DNA of 64,000 nucleotides, taken from a bacterium. GTDB taxonomy: Bacteria; Planctomycetota; JAFGQW01. This document shows positions 50,829 to 59,263 of the stretch, in pieces. The notes under the pieces are model-generated. The model was not told the origin of the DNA, did not search any database, and saw nothing but the letters and a program-made list of their open reading frames with translations. Within the stretch, counting starts at the first letter, position 1; every line of letters begins with the position of its first letter. The stretch is taken from the NCBI GenBank assembly GCA_030426805.1, contig JAUHXU010000001.1, positions 1,452,861-1,516,860 of the forward strand. The letters are read 5' to 3'. Made by a program: the position numbers and the translations under genes.

Positions 50829-50941
50829 GCCCGAAATGTCGCCGAACGCGACGGAATCGTGCCAGGGATGCGTCCGTAAGCGCCAAACGTCGCGTTTCGA
50901 CCGAGAACCGCGACGAAACTCGCTTACGGATCGAAATCCCC
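50819..50941 (+). repeat. REP-like element, copy B of family 2 (overlaps the 3' end of the second RAYT)
   Basis: The direct copy of 49871-49993, offset by 948 bp. The visible difference is CCGTAGGCCC here against CCGTAAGCCC upstream, so the RAYT stop reads TAG inside the repeat; the upstream version would give TAA in the same frame. The strong hairpin is unchanged. The copy ends 5 bp before the stop of the small membrane-protein gene on the other strand. Confidence 0.88.
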
Positions 50942-50946
50942 CGCGG

Positions 50947-51126
50947 CTACGGCCCGATGCGACCGCCCTGCACCGCGTAGGTCACTGCGTAGGCGATCGC
51001 CGCGGTGATCAACGCGGACGCGACCAGCGCAAGGGCGCCGAGGCGCTGTTCGCTGCGGATTTCGCGCTCGATCGTGGCGCGGTTCGGCCGGCGCTCAGAC
51101 GCGCGCCGACCCGTCGTCATGGACAT
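50947..51126 (-). CDS. Small single-pass membrane protein
   Basis: A 59-aa predicted protein: a strongly basic N-terminal half (TGRRASERRPNRATIEREIRSEQRLG, reported in part) followed by one transmembrane helix (ALALVASALITAAIAYAVTYAV, about residues 31-52) and a short tail. The ATG at 51126 has GGAGG eight bases upstream, a better start than the GTG at 51135 that overlaps that sequence. An N-in, basic cytosolic tail is expected. It lies between the second REP copy and the ECF sigma gene and is read in the same direction as the latter, 75 bp away. No family is recognised. Coding status rests on the ribosome-binding site and the clean helix only. Confidence 0.5.
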   Translation of the reverse strand: MSMTTGRRASERRPNRATIEREIRSEQRLGALALVASALITAAIAYAVTYAVQGGRIGP

Positions 51127-51201
51127 CGGATTCACCTCCTGCTCGGGGTCCCCGAGCCGAGGTCGACATCCGACAGACGATTACACGCCGCCACGATTGC
51201 G

Positions 51202-51795
51202 TCACGCCAGTGCGCGGCCGATCGCGGCGAGCCCGCGGCAGAGCGTCGAGCGGATCGTCGACGCCGGCTTGCCGAGGCGCTCCGCGATCTCGGCGGGCGT
51301 CGCGCCGGCGATGCGCGACATCAGGATCACCTCGCGGGTCTCCTCGGGGAGGGCGTCGAGCGCCGCCTCGATGCGGGCGAGCGTCTCGCCGCGGATCGCG
51401 ACCTCGCTCGGCGATCCGAACGCTCGCTGGACGACGCGCGCGACCGGTTCACCGATCGCCGAGTGCGCGACCGCGTTCGTCACGACCTGGTCGGCATCGC
51501 GCCGCTCGGCGGTGAGGTGCGCGTCGCGCTGGGCGAGCTTCCGCCGCGCCATCGTGAACAGCCACTGCCGAAACGCCGCCTCGCCGCGGTAGCTGAAGCC
51601 GTCCAGGTTGTTGAGCACCTCGACGCAGACCGACTGCGCGACGTCGGCCTCGTCGTCCCAGCGACGAAGCCGACGTCCCATCCGCAGGCGGATGTAGGCA
51701 CGCAGCCCGGGCAGGTGTCGGTCGAGCAACGCGCCGATCGCGGCGTCGTCCCCTTCACCCGCCCGGCTGATCAACGTTTCGGTGTCGGACGGCAT
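51202..51795 (-). CDS. RNA polymerase ECF-type sigma factor (planctomycete kinase-linked type)
   Basis: A 197-aa sigma factor. Region 2 spans about 10-85, with LLDRHLPGLRAYIRLRMG, the core-contact helix EADVAQSVCVEVLNNLDGF and the -10 recognition helix FRQWLFTMARRKLAQR. Region 4 spans about 135-195, with ALDALPEETREVILMSRI and the HTH ATPAEIAERLGKPASTIRSTL. The start ATG at 51795 is chosen because region 2 begins soon after it; its Shine-Dalgarno sequence is weak. No anti-sigma gene adjoins it. Instead, upstream genes on the same strand encode a secreted protein and two Ser/Thr kinases. Planctomycetes are known for ECF factors genetically linked to such kinases. Control by kinase phosphorylation is therefore a reasonable inference, not shown by sequence. 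Confidence 0.92.
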   Translation of the reverse strand: MPSDTETLISRAGEGDDAAIGALLDRHLPGLRAYIRLRMGRRLRRWDDEADVAQSVCVEVLNNLDGFSYRGEAAFRQWLFTMARRKLAQRDAHLTAERRDADQVVTNAVAHSAIGEPVARVVQRAFGSPSEVAIRGETLARIEAALDALPEETREVILMSRIAGATPAEIAERLGKPASTIRSTLCRGLAAIGRALA

Positions 51796-51845
51796 CGGGG
51801 GATACGCTACCGCGCACCCCCCGCCGGAGCAAGCGACTGCGTCGC

Positions 51846-52829
51846 TCAGGGCAAGAGCGCGGTGCTCGCGGTGTTCGTCGCGTCTCCGTTCGAGCCGAAC
51901 GTGATCGCCGCGTGGTAGACGGCGAGCCCCGCGAGCGCCGGCACCGCGGGCACCGCGAGCGTCGCGGTCGCGTTGCCGACCTTGTCCGCGACGCCGACGT
52001 AGCCCTGGAAGAGGGTCGGCGCGAGGCCCGACAGCGACAACCGGAACAGCCCGTCGTTGTCCAGCCGCACCGTGTAGCCGAGGATCGACTGGGGCGACTG
52101 CCCGAACGACGCGGCGATCGCGTAGTTCGCACCCGGCTGCACGCCGTGCAGCGTCACGGTCGCGTTGTTCCCGAGTTGCACCGAGTCCGACGCGAGCAGC
52201 ACGTTCGAGGTCGTGTAGGTCAGTCGGAACTTGAGCCCCCCACTCGGTTGCGCGATGCCGGACGTCGCGGCGTAGTTGTCGGGCGCGTTGACGGCGTAGA
52301 TCCGCGGCAGCGCGCCGAACGCCGCGCCGAGCGCGATGACCGTGGACGCCGTGCCGCGGTAGCGGAACTCGAAGCAGATGTCGCGCACGCCGTCGTAGCC
52401 GAACGAGCCGGTCAACGGCAGATCGCCCCAGCCGACAAGCGGTGCGTCGAACGTGTAGCCGGCGCTCTCGTCGGCGAGCACCGTCGGGAACGCGCCGATG
52501 TTCGTCGCGAAGATCGTGCTCGGCGAGAGCCCGACGGTCGTGTGCCCCATCCGCACCTGCACCTGCTGCGCGCTGAACGCCACGCCGGGCAGCACGCGCG
52601 AGACGCCGAGCGCGGTGATCCGGATCGGTTGGTTCGGCAGGTTCGCCGCGGGGAAGATCTCCTGGAAGCGCACCGACGCGAAGCCGGGCAACCCGAACGG
52701 CATCAGTTGCCCGACACCCGCACTGATCACGCTGTCCGGCACGAATGCCTCTTGCTGAGCGGTTGCGGCCGGGGCGAACGAGAGCGCGCTCGCGAGCGCG
52801 GCGACGAGGAAGGGCGGAACGCGTTTCAT
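51846..52829 (-). CDS. Secreted protein of unknown function
   Basis: A 327-aa exported protein. The signal peptide is KRVPPFLVAALASALSFAPAATAQ (reported in part), cleaved near residue 25. The mature chain is all-beta. Its first part (about 30-210) has the pattern of a carbohydrate- or surface-binding sandwich (FASVRFQEIFPAANLP, IRITALGVSRVLPG, DICFEFRYRGTAS). The last ~110 residues (VTLHGVQPGANYAIAASFG to the end) resemble the C-terminal module of the window's other exported proteins, without the terminal Cys-Pro. ATG 52829 has AAGG seven bases upstream; the longer frame is rejected because it hides the signal peptide. It sits between the kinase operon terminator and the ECF sigma gene and may be their target or sensor. 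No named family is recognised. Confidence 0.65.
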   Translation of the reverse strand: MKRVPPFLVAALASALSFAPAATAQQEAFVPDSVISAGVGQLMPFGLPGFASVRFQEIFPAANLPNQPIRITALGVSRVLPGVAFSAQQVQVRMGHTTVGLSPSTIFATNIGAFPTVLADESAGYTFDAPLVGWGDLPLTGSFGYDGVRDICFEFRYRGTASTVIALGAAFGALPRIYAVNAPDNYAATSGIAQPSGGLKFRLTYTTSNVLLASDSVQLGNNATVTLHGVQPGANYAIAASFGQSPQSILGYTVRLDNDGLFRLSLSGLAPTLFQGYVGVADKVGNATATLAVPAVPALAGLAVYHAAITFGSNGDATNTASTALLP

Positions 52830-52929
52830 CACGGGACCTTTCGAGAGAGAGGATCGGGTCGTGCCGGGTGTCAGTCCCGGCCCGTCCTCTCCATGGGAAG
52901 GGCGCACCACGGCCGCTGCACGATTCCTG

Positions 52930-52965
52930 AAAAAAACGCGCGGCCCGGAGGCGGCCCGATCGCGC
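52930..52965 (-). terminator. Intrinsic terminator of the Ser/Thr kinase operon
   Basis: On the minus strand, just at the kinase stop codon, GCGCG and GGCC pair with downstream GGCC and CGCGC to form a GC-rich hairpin. It is followed by seven T residues (52936-52930). This is the best rho-independent terminator seen in the window and separates the kinase genes from the secreted-protein/sigma-factor pair. Confidence 0.72.
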
Positions 52966-54845
52966 TACTTCGCCGCGCGCGCCTCGACCCGCCGTGCGAA
53001 TGCCGCCCGGCCCTCGGGGCCGTGCTCGTCGAGGCGCCGGAGCAGGCGCTCCGCCCGCGGGGGATCGAAGCGGCTCGCACACAACGCCGCCCAGAGCAGC
53101 CCGAGCCGGGACTCGCCCCACAGCGCCTCGAGCGCGTCGGTGGCGTCGCGCGCGGCGTCGATGTCGTCGGCGAGGAATGCGGCGCGCGCCAGCGCGAGTT
53201 GGTAGATCGCACGCGCATGGCGCGCGTGCAGCACCGCGCGGTCGGCATCGCGAACCGCGTCCGGGCCCACCGCGCGACGCGACGCGACGAACCACTCGAA
53301 CGCCGAGGACGGCGGCTCGGCGACGTCCTCGCCGCCGTCGCCGCCACCGAGACGACGCCGCGCGGCCGCTTCACCGACGATCGCCGCGGGTGCATCGGGC
53401 GCGAGGTCGCGCGCAGCGGTGAACGTGCGCAACCCCTCGGCGGGATCCCCGTGATCCACCTCGTCGAAGCCGCGCGCGAGCAGGCGCTCGACCTCCGCTT
53501 CGGCCGCGAGCCGCCGCGCCTCGACCACGGCCGGGCGGATCGCGATCACGTAGCCGGCCGCGGCCGCGAGCGCGGGGATGCCGAGCGCCAGCACACCGCA
53601 CAACGTCGCGAGCGCCGGCCGACGGCGCGCCCACCGCGTCACGCGACCGAGGGCCGACACGCGACGCGCCGAGACCGGCTCGCTCTCGCGGACCCGACGC
53701 AGGTCGTCGGCGAACGCCTCGGCCGTCTGGTAGCGGCGATCGCGGTCCTTCTCGAGCGCGGTCTCGATCACCGCCCGCAGGTCGTTCGGCAGCATCGGGT
53801 TCAGCGACCGGACGTCGATCGGCTCCTTGAACTGGATCGCCTCGTAGATCGCCTCGCGCGTCGTCGCGCGGTACGGCCGCGCGAGTGTCAGGCACTCGAA
53901 GAGCGTCACGCCGAGCGAGTAGACGTCGGTGCGCCGGTCGAGCCGAAGGCGCCGGGCCATCAGCTGCTCGGGGCTCATGTAGGCGGCCGTGCCGAGCAGT
54001 TCACCGGTCGCGGTGAGCGTCATCAGCCCCGCATCCTCGTCACCGGCCAGCCCGAAGTCGACGAGCACCGGCTCACCGGTCGGCGTGACGATGATGTTGC
54101 CTGGCTTCACGTCGCGGTGCACCACGCCGGCTTCGTGCGCCGCATGCAGCGCGCGCGCAACCTGCTCGACCGCCTTCAGGATGCGCAGCATTTCGGTGCG
54201 CGTCGCAGAGCCGAGCGAAATCGGGTCCGGCTCGCCAGGCAGGTCGTTCGTCGCGCCCTCGCCGCGACGCCCGGTCCGTGTGCGTCGCGACGACTCGATA
54301 CACGCGGCGAGCGTGCGCCCCGGCACGAAGCGCATCGCGATGTAGGGCACACCTTCGTGCAACCCGGCGTCATACACCGGACAGATCGCGGGATGGTCGA
54401 GCCGCGACGCGACCTCCGCCTCGCGGCGGAAGCGCCGCATCATCGTCTCCGAAAGCGGGCCGAGCCCCTCCATCACCTTGAGTGCAACGGGCCGATTCAG
54501 CCGCAGATCCTCGGCGAGATAGACCGTCGCCTGCCCGCCGCGACCGATCTCCTCGAGCGGTTGATACGGCCCGATCGCGTCGAACCGTCGTGCACCGTCG
54601 GCGTCACGAACGACGTCGCGCGCAACCGCGTCCCACGAGTCCGGCGCCGGGCCGTCGAGCGGACCGGCCGCGAGCAAGCCGGTGCGACGCAACGCGTCGT
54701 ATTGCCGCCGGATCGCGTCGGCCTCCGCCGGATGGGCCTCGATTCCGCTGCGAAACCGCTCGCGCGTCATGCGGTCGACGCGGTCGAACCAGTCGCTCGC
54801 CAAGTCGTGCACGAACGGATCGGTCGGGTCGTGATCGGCGGTCAT
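52965..54845 (-). CDS. Transmembrane Ser/Thr protein kinase (Hanks/PknB type)
   Basis: A 626-aa kinase. The catalytic domain (about 92-385) has the Gly-rich loop IGRGGQATVYLAED, Lys in RPVALKVME, HRDVKPGNIIV (about 243), DFGLAGDED, and AYMSPEQLMARRLRLDRRTDVYSLGVT (reported in part). A hydrophilic insert of about 35 residues (SSRRTRTGRRGEGATNDLPG region) lies in the hinge. One transmembrane helix follows (LATLCGVLALGIPALAAAAGYVIAI, reported in part, about 412-435), then a helical extracytoplasmic domain of ~190 residues. The cytoplasmic N-terminus of ~90 residues is unusual. The ATG overlaps the TGA of the larger TPR kinase gene, so both kinases are made together. Cytosolic targets may include the nearby ECF factor (inference). 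Confidence 0.92.
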   Translation of the reverse strand: MTADHDPTDPFVHDLASDWFDRVDRMTRERFRSGIEAHPAEADAIRRQYDALRRTGLLAAGPLDGPAPDSWDAVARDVVRDADGARRFDAIGPYQPLEEIGRGGQATVYLAEDLRLNRPVALKVMEGLGPLSETMMRRFRREAEVASRLDHPAICPVYDAGLHEGVPYIAMRFVPGRTLAACIESSRRTRTGRRGEGATNDLPGEPDPISLGSATRTEMLRILKAVEQVARALHAAHEAGVVHRDVKPGNIIVTPTGEPVLVDFGLAGDEDAGLMTLTATGELLGTAAYMSPEQLMARRLRLDRRTDVYSLGVTLFECLTLARPYRATTREAIYEAIQFKEPIDVRSLNPMLPNDLRAVIETALEKDRDRRYQTAEAFADDLRRVRESEPVSARRVSALGRVTRWARRRPALATLCGVLALGIPALAAAAGYVIAIRPAVVEARRLAAEAEVERLLARGFDEVDHGDPAEGLRTFTAARDLAPDAPAAIVGEAAARRRLGGGDGGEDVAEPPSSAFEWFVASRRAVGPDAVRDADRAVLHARHARAIYQLALARAAFLADDIDAARDATDALEALWGESRLGLLWAALCASRFDPPRAERLLRRLDEHGPEGRAAFARRVEARAAK

Positions 54846-57800
54846 CGGATGCCCTTCCGGATTTCGGCGCGCAGCGCGTCCACCGCAGACCACAGCGCCG
54901 CGCACGCGCGGCGCTCCTCGTCGGAGCGGGTCGCGAGCGCATCGTCGTCGCGGATCGCGCGGAGCCCGGGGCAGCCGGCCGCCCAGCGCAGAAAGTAGAT
55001 CGCCTGCTGCCGTGCGGGAAACGCATCCGGGATCGACTTCTCGAACGACGCGACGACGCGCCGCAGCCGCGCGACCGCCTCCCCGTGCCAGCGCTGCCGC
55101 ACGTCGTCGTCGAACGCGTCGGCGTCCTTGCCCTCCCCGGCGCCCGCGCGGGCGAGCGCGGTCACGACGCGCATGACGTCGAAGAGGTGCGGGTCGTCGA
55201 AGCCGGCCACGTCGGCGGCGGGGATCGCGCGGAGCGCGAAGCGGCTCGCCGCGCCGAAGCGCTCGTCGAGGAACGCGCGCTCGACGACGCGATGCGCCTC
55301 GTCGATGTCGGCCGGTGCCTCGTCCCCGGCGAGCAGGCCGTCGAGTCGATCGACGAGCGCCACCAGCGCACGCGTCTGGGCGAGCGAGCGCTTCGTCGCG
55401 GCGAGCGCCTGCATCTCGACCGCGCGCTCGTACGCGGCGATCGCATCGTCGAGTCGCCCATCGTTCCGACACATGTCCCCGAGCTGCGCGCGGAACGAGG
55501 GGTTGTTCGGGATCGCACGGATCGTCGCCCGAAGCCCGTCGATCGCGCCGTCCCAGTCGCCGAGGAAGTCGCACAGGACGCCGGCGAGCGTGTGCGTCAG
55601 CATCGGGTGCGGCGCCCGCTCGATCCCGGCGCGCAGCGTCGCCACGCCGTCGTCGATCTTCCCGTCCGCGACGAGCGCCGAGCCGAGCAACCAGTCCGCG
55701 CGGGGCGACGGGGCGACCGCCGCAAACCCGCGCGCGGCGCGCACCGCCTCGGCGTTCCGGTCGAGTTCGAGGAGGACCTGCGCGTGGTTCTGGTGCGCGT
55801 CGACGAACGACGGCTGGAGCACGGCGGCCCGCGCGAACAGCGGCGCCGCGGGGACGCGCAGACCGGTCTGGATCAGCGCGAGTCCGTAGTGGAACTGCGC
55901 GTGGGCGTCGTCCGGGCGACACGCCGCCGCCTTCTCGAACGCGGCGCGCGCGGGGACGAACCGCCGCAGACCGCGCAGGGACCGGCCGAGCCAGTAGTGC
56001 CCGAACCCGTGCGCAGGATCGAGTTCGACCGCGCGCTCGAGCACGCGCAACGCCTCGCCATACTTGCGCTTCGTCGCGAGGACACGGCCGAGGTTCACGC
56101 GATAGTCCGCGACGTCGGGTGCGTGCTCGACGGCGTCGCGGTAGGCGCGGAGCGCGTCGTCGGTGCGGCCGAGCGCGTCGAACGAGATCCCGAGGCCGTT
56201 GTGCGCGCGCGCGAGCGTCGGCTCGAGCTGCAACGCGAGGCGGTATTCGTCCACCGCATCGTCGAAGCGACCGAGCTCATGGAGCGCGTAGGCGACGTTC
56301 TGCACGATCCGCGCGTCGCGGGGCCGGCGTTCTCGCGCGACCTGATACGCGTCGATGCCCTCCTCGAAGCGCTTCGCCTCGACGAGCACGAACCCGAGCG
56401 CGAACCGGGCGTTCGGATCGTCGGGGTCGAGAGCGACCGCCTTCTCCGCGGCGGCGATCCCGTCGTCGACGCGCCCGAGATTCGCGAGGATCTGCGCGCG
56501 CGCCGCATGCCCCCCGCTCAGGTTCGGATCGAGCCGGAGCGAGCGGTCGACGACGCCGAGCGCCTCGGCGTACTGTCCGAGTTCGTTGAGCGTCAACGCG
56601 AAGTTCGCGTGGTTCGCGGCACCCGCCGGGTCGAGTTCGATCGCGCGGCGATGCATCGCGAGCGCCTCGGCGTATCGACCGAGACGGTGCAGGACGCCCG
56701 CGAGCCCCGCGCAGGCCGGCGCGGCGTCGGGGGCGATCGCGATTGCACGTTCGTAGTTTCGCCTCGCGTCGGCCAGCTCGCCGGCCTTGAACTGCAGCTG
56801 TGCGAGATTGTAGTACGGCTGGTCCGCGCGCGGATCCAGTTCGATCGCCCTCCGAAGGGCGACGGTCGCCTCGCGGCTCTCACCTCGCTCTGCGAGCACG
56901 CTGCCCAGGTTCGCGTGGGCCTGGGCCATGTCGGGTGCACCCGCGACGACCTTGCGGTAGGCGGCGAGCGCGTCGTCGACTTCACCACGCCGATAGTGGA
57001 CGTTGCCGAGTTCGAAGAGCAACCGCGGTTTGTCCGGCCATGTTCCGAGCGCCTCGCGGATCGTCCGGAGCGCGCCGTCGAGGTCGCCCTCGTCGGCGAG
57101 CGCCTTCGCGAGCCAGATGTAGGCGACGTCCTCCTTGCGAATCGCGAGCGATCGACGGATCGACGCCGCACCGGCGTCGACCTCCCCGCGCTCGATCATC
57201 AGCCGTCCGGCGTATGCGTGGGCCTCGACGTGCTCCGGATCGATCGCGAGCGCCCGCTCGAGCGCGCGCCCCGCGTACGCGGGCTCGGCCGTCAGCAGCG
57301 CACGCCCGACCACGACGTGCGTCTCGGCGGAGTCGGGCCAGAGCGCGATCGCCCCCGCAGCCGCCGCGCTCGCGATCCCCGCGTAGTGCTCGACGGCGTC
57401 GGCCGGCGCGAGTGCGAGCGCGTGCTGCAACGCGTGCAGCAGCTGCAGGTGGTAGAGCCGACGCGCGTGCGGCGCCATGCGGATCGTGCGGCGCAAGCCG
57501 TCGATCGCGCGGTCGAACACCGTGGGGTCACGCTGCTCCTCGCAGTCGGCGAGCAGCGGGATCGTCTGGAGGAACATCGCGAGCGCCGATCGGGGCGCCG
57601 CGGTCGGAGCCGTGCGGGGGCCCGGGTCGTCGACGGCCCGCGCCCGGATCTCCTCGAAGAGCCCGTCCGCGTGCAGGTCGGGCGGCGCGGCGTCGAGCGT
57701 CGCGAGCGCCAGCGTCCGGTCGCCGCGGTAGATCTGCGCGAGCGCCTTGCCGGCGATCGCTTCGGCGCTGCGCGCGTCGAGCGCGAGTGCGCGCTCGAAC

Positions 57801-59203
57801 GCGTCGTGCGCGACCGCGTGGTCGCCGTGCCACAGCTCCCCGAAACCGGTCTCGAGGAGCGCCTCGACCGCATCGGCGGTGCGCTGTCGCTCGGCCCGCG
57901 CGATCTCGGGCTGCTTCGCGATCGCATAGCCGGTCAACGACGTGAGCACCGGCACGCCCACGACGAGCGCCGCGACGAGGCCGGCGCGCACCGGTTGGCG
58001 CTTGGCCCACCGCCACGCGCGCCCGGCGCCGGAGACGCGTCGCGCCTCGATCGGGCGCATCTCGCGGATGCGCGCGAGGTCCTCGGCGAACGCGAGTGCC
58101 GTCGGGTAGCGCGCGTCGCGGTCCTTCTCGAGCGCCTTGTCGAGCACGACTTTCAGGTCGGGCGGGACGCGCCGGTTGAGCTTGCGGATGTCCGCCGGCG
58201 CGTCGTGTAGGATCGCGCGGTAGAGCCCTTGGCGCGTCGGCGCCTCGAACGGTCGCGCGAGCGCGACGCACTCGAACAGCGTCACCGCGAGGCTGAACAC
58301 GTCGCTTCGCCGGTCCGGCCGCAGCTCCTTGGCGGCGAGTTGCTCGGGACTCATGTAGGCCGGCGTGCCGAACACGTCGCCGGTCTGGGTGAGCGCGAGC
58401 TCGTCGGCCTCCTCGCCGGCGAGGCCGAAGTCGAGGAGCACCGGTTCGCCGGCGGGCGTGACGATGATGTTGCCGGGTTTGATGTCGCGGTGCACGACGC
58501 CCGCCTCGTGCGCGACGTGCAGCGCCCGCGCCGCCTGCTCGACGATGCGGATCACGGTCGTCATGTCCGCGCGGCTCGTCGTCGCGCTCGACGACGGCGC
58601 ATCGTCGCCGATGGCATCGAGCACGCCCTCGTCCTCGAAGTCGATGTAACTCTCGATCGACGGTTCGGGGTCGGCGGAGTGCCGAAACGTCCGGATCGTC
58701 TCCGCGAGCGTCGTGCCGCGGACGTACTGCATCGCGATGAACGGCACGCCGCCGGTGACGCCCGCCTCGTAGACGCGGCAGATGCCGGGGTGGTCGAGCT
58801 TCGACGTCACCTCCGCCTCGCGCTTGAAACGCTCCATCAGCGTCTCCGACAGCGCGCCGAAGCCCTTGAGGATCTTGAGCGCGACGACGCGGCCGAGGTG
58901 CGTGTCCTCCGCGAGGTAGACGAGGCCCTGGCCACCCCGCCCCAATTCGGAGAGCGGCTGGTAGCGACCGATCCGCTCGAGCGGCCCGTCGACCGACGCG
59001 TCGCCGCGGCCGGATTGCGACGCCTCGAGGCCCGACCGCCGCGCGGCGATCGCCCGGTCGATCGCGTCGGCACGGTCGGGATGCGCGGATCGAAGCGCCG
59101 CCAGCTCCTGCTCGCCGGCAGCCTCGATCTCCTCGAGCCACGCGGCGACGAGCGCCTCGGCGCGCGCGTCGACCGATCGGCCGTCGTCCTTCGGTGCAGT
59201 CAT
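54842..59203 (-). CDS. Giant transmembrane Ser/Thr kinase with ~20 TPR repeats
   Basis: A 1453-aa sensor-like kinase. The kinase domain (about 75-400) has LGRGGQGLVYLAED, VALKILKG, HRDIKPGNIIV (about 237), DFGLAGEEAD and TPAYMSPEQLAAKEL, with an acidic ~45-residue hinge insert (EPSIESYIDFEDEGVLDAIG region). A transmembrane helix (about 421-440, AGLVAALVVGVPVLTSLTGYA) is followed by roughly 20 consecutive 34-residue TPR units from about 455 to 1260. These show the usual spacing of Gly, Ala and Pro (for example YAEALAMHRRAIELDP). A helical end domain of ~190 residues closes it. The TPR array should lie outside the cytoplasm and bind proteins or peptides. The promoter is probably shared with the HtrA genes upstream (60-bp gap). 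Its stop overlaps the second kinase gene. Confidence 0.93.
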   Translation of the reverse strand: MTAPKDDGRSVDARAEALVAAWLEEIEAAGEQELAALRSAHPDRADAIDRAIAARRSGLEASQSGRGDASVDGPLERIGRYQPLSELGRGGQGLVYLAEDTHLGRVVALKILKGFGALSETLMERFKREAEVTSKLDHPGICRVYEAGVTGGVPFIAMQYVRGTTLAETIRTFRHSADPEPSIESYIDFEDEGVLDAIGDDAPSSSATTSRADMTTVIRIVEQAARALHVAHEAGVVHRDIKPGNIIVTPAGEPVLLDFGLAGEEADELALTQTGDVFGTPAYMSPEQLAAKELRPDRRSDVFSLAVTLFECVALARPFEAPTRQGLYRAILHDAPADIRKLNRRVPPDLKVVLDKALEKDRDARYPTALAFAEDLARIREMRPIEARRVSGAGRAWRWAKRQPVRAGLVAALVVGVPVLTSLTGYAIAKQPEIARAERQRTADAVEALLETGFGELWHGDHAVAHDAFERALALDARSAEAIAGKALAQIYRGDRTLALATLDAAPPDLHADGLFEEIRARAVDDPGPRTAPTAAPRSALAMFLQTIPLLADCEEQRDPTVFDRAIDGLRRTIRMAPHARRLYHLQLLHALQHALALAPADAVEHYAGIASAAAAGAIALWPDSAETHVVVGRALLTAEPAYAGRALERALAIDPEHVEAHAYAGRLMIERGEVDAGAASIRRSLAIRKEDVAYIWLAKALADEGDLDGALRTIREALGTWPDKPRLLFELGNVHYRRGEVDDALAAYRKVVAGAPDMAQAHANLGSVLAERGESREATVALRRAIELDPRADQPYYNLAQLQFKAGELADARRNYERAIAIAPDAAPACAGLAGVLHRLGRYAEALAMHRRAIELDPAGAANHANFALTLNELGQYAEALGVVDRSLRLDPNLSGGHAARAQILANLGRVDDGIAAAEKAVALDPDDPNARFALGFVLVEAKRFEEGIDAYQVARERRPRDARIVQNVAYALHELGRFDDAVDEYRLALQLEPTLARAHNGLGISFDALGRTDDALRAYRDAVEHAPDVADYRVNLGRVLATKRKYGEALRVLERAVELDPAHGFGHYWLGRSLRGLRRFVPARAAFEKAAACRPDDAHAQFHYGLALIQTGLRVPAAPLFARAAVLQPSFVDAHQNHAQVLLELDRNAEAVRAARGFAAVAPSPRADWLLGSALVADGKIDDGVATLRAGIERAPHPMLTHTLAGVLCDFLGDWDGAIDGLRATIRAIPNNPSFRAQLGDMCRNDGRLDDAIAAYERAVEMQALAATKRSLAQTRALVALVDRLDGLLAGDEAPADIDEAHRVVERAFLDERFGAASRFALRAIPAADVAGFDDPHLFDVMRVVTALARAGAGEGKDADAFDDDVRQRWHGEAVARLRRVVASFEKSIPDAFPARQQAIYFLRWAAGCPGLRAIRDDDALATRSDEERRACAALWSAVDALRAEIRKGIR

Positions 59204-59263
59204 GCCGCCAGGATCATGGCGAACGCGCGGGCCAACGCTGCATCAGACTCGAAAAAAACAGCG

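Noticed and set aside
54482..58210. Plus-strand open frame of 1242 codons, with further long frames to 62607
   Set aside because: These are antisense to the kinase and HtrA genes. The composition is that of reverse-complemented GC-rich TPR repeats, with no motif or ribosome-binding site. Only the final segment (62284-62607) is a real gene.
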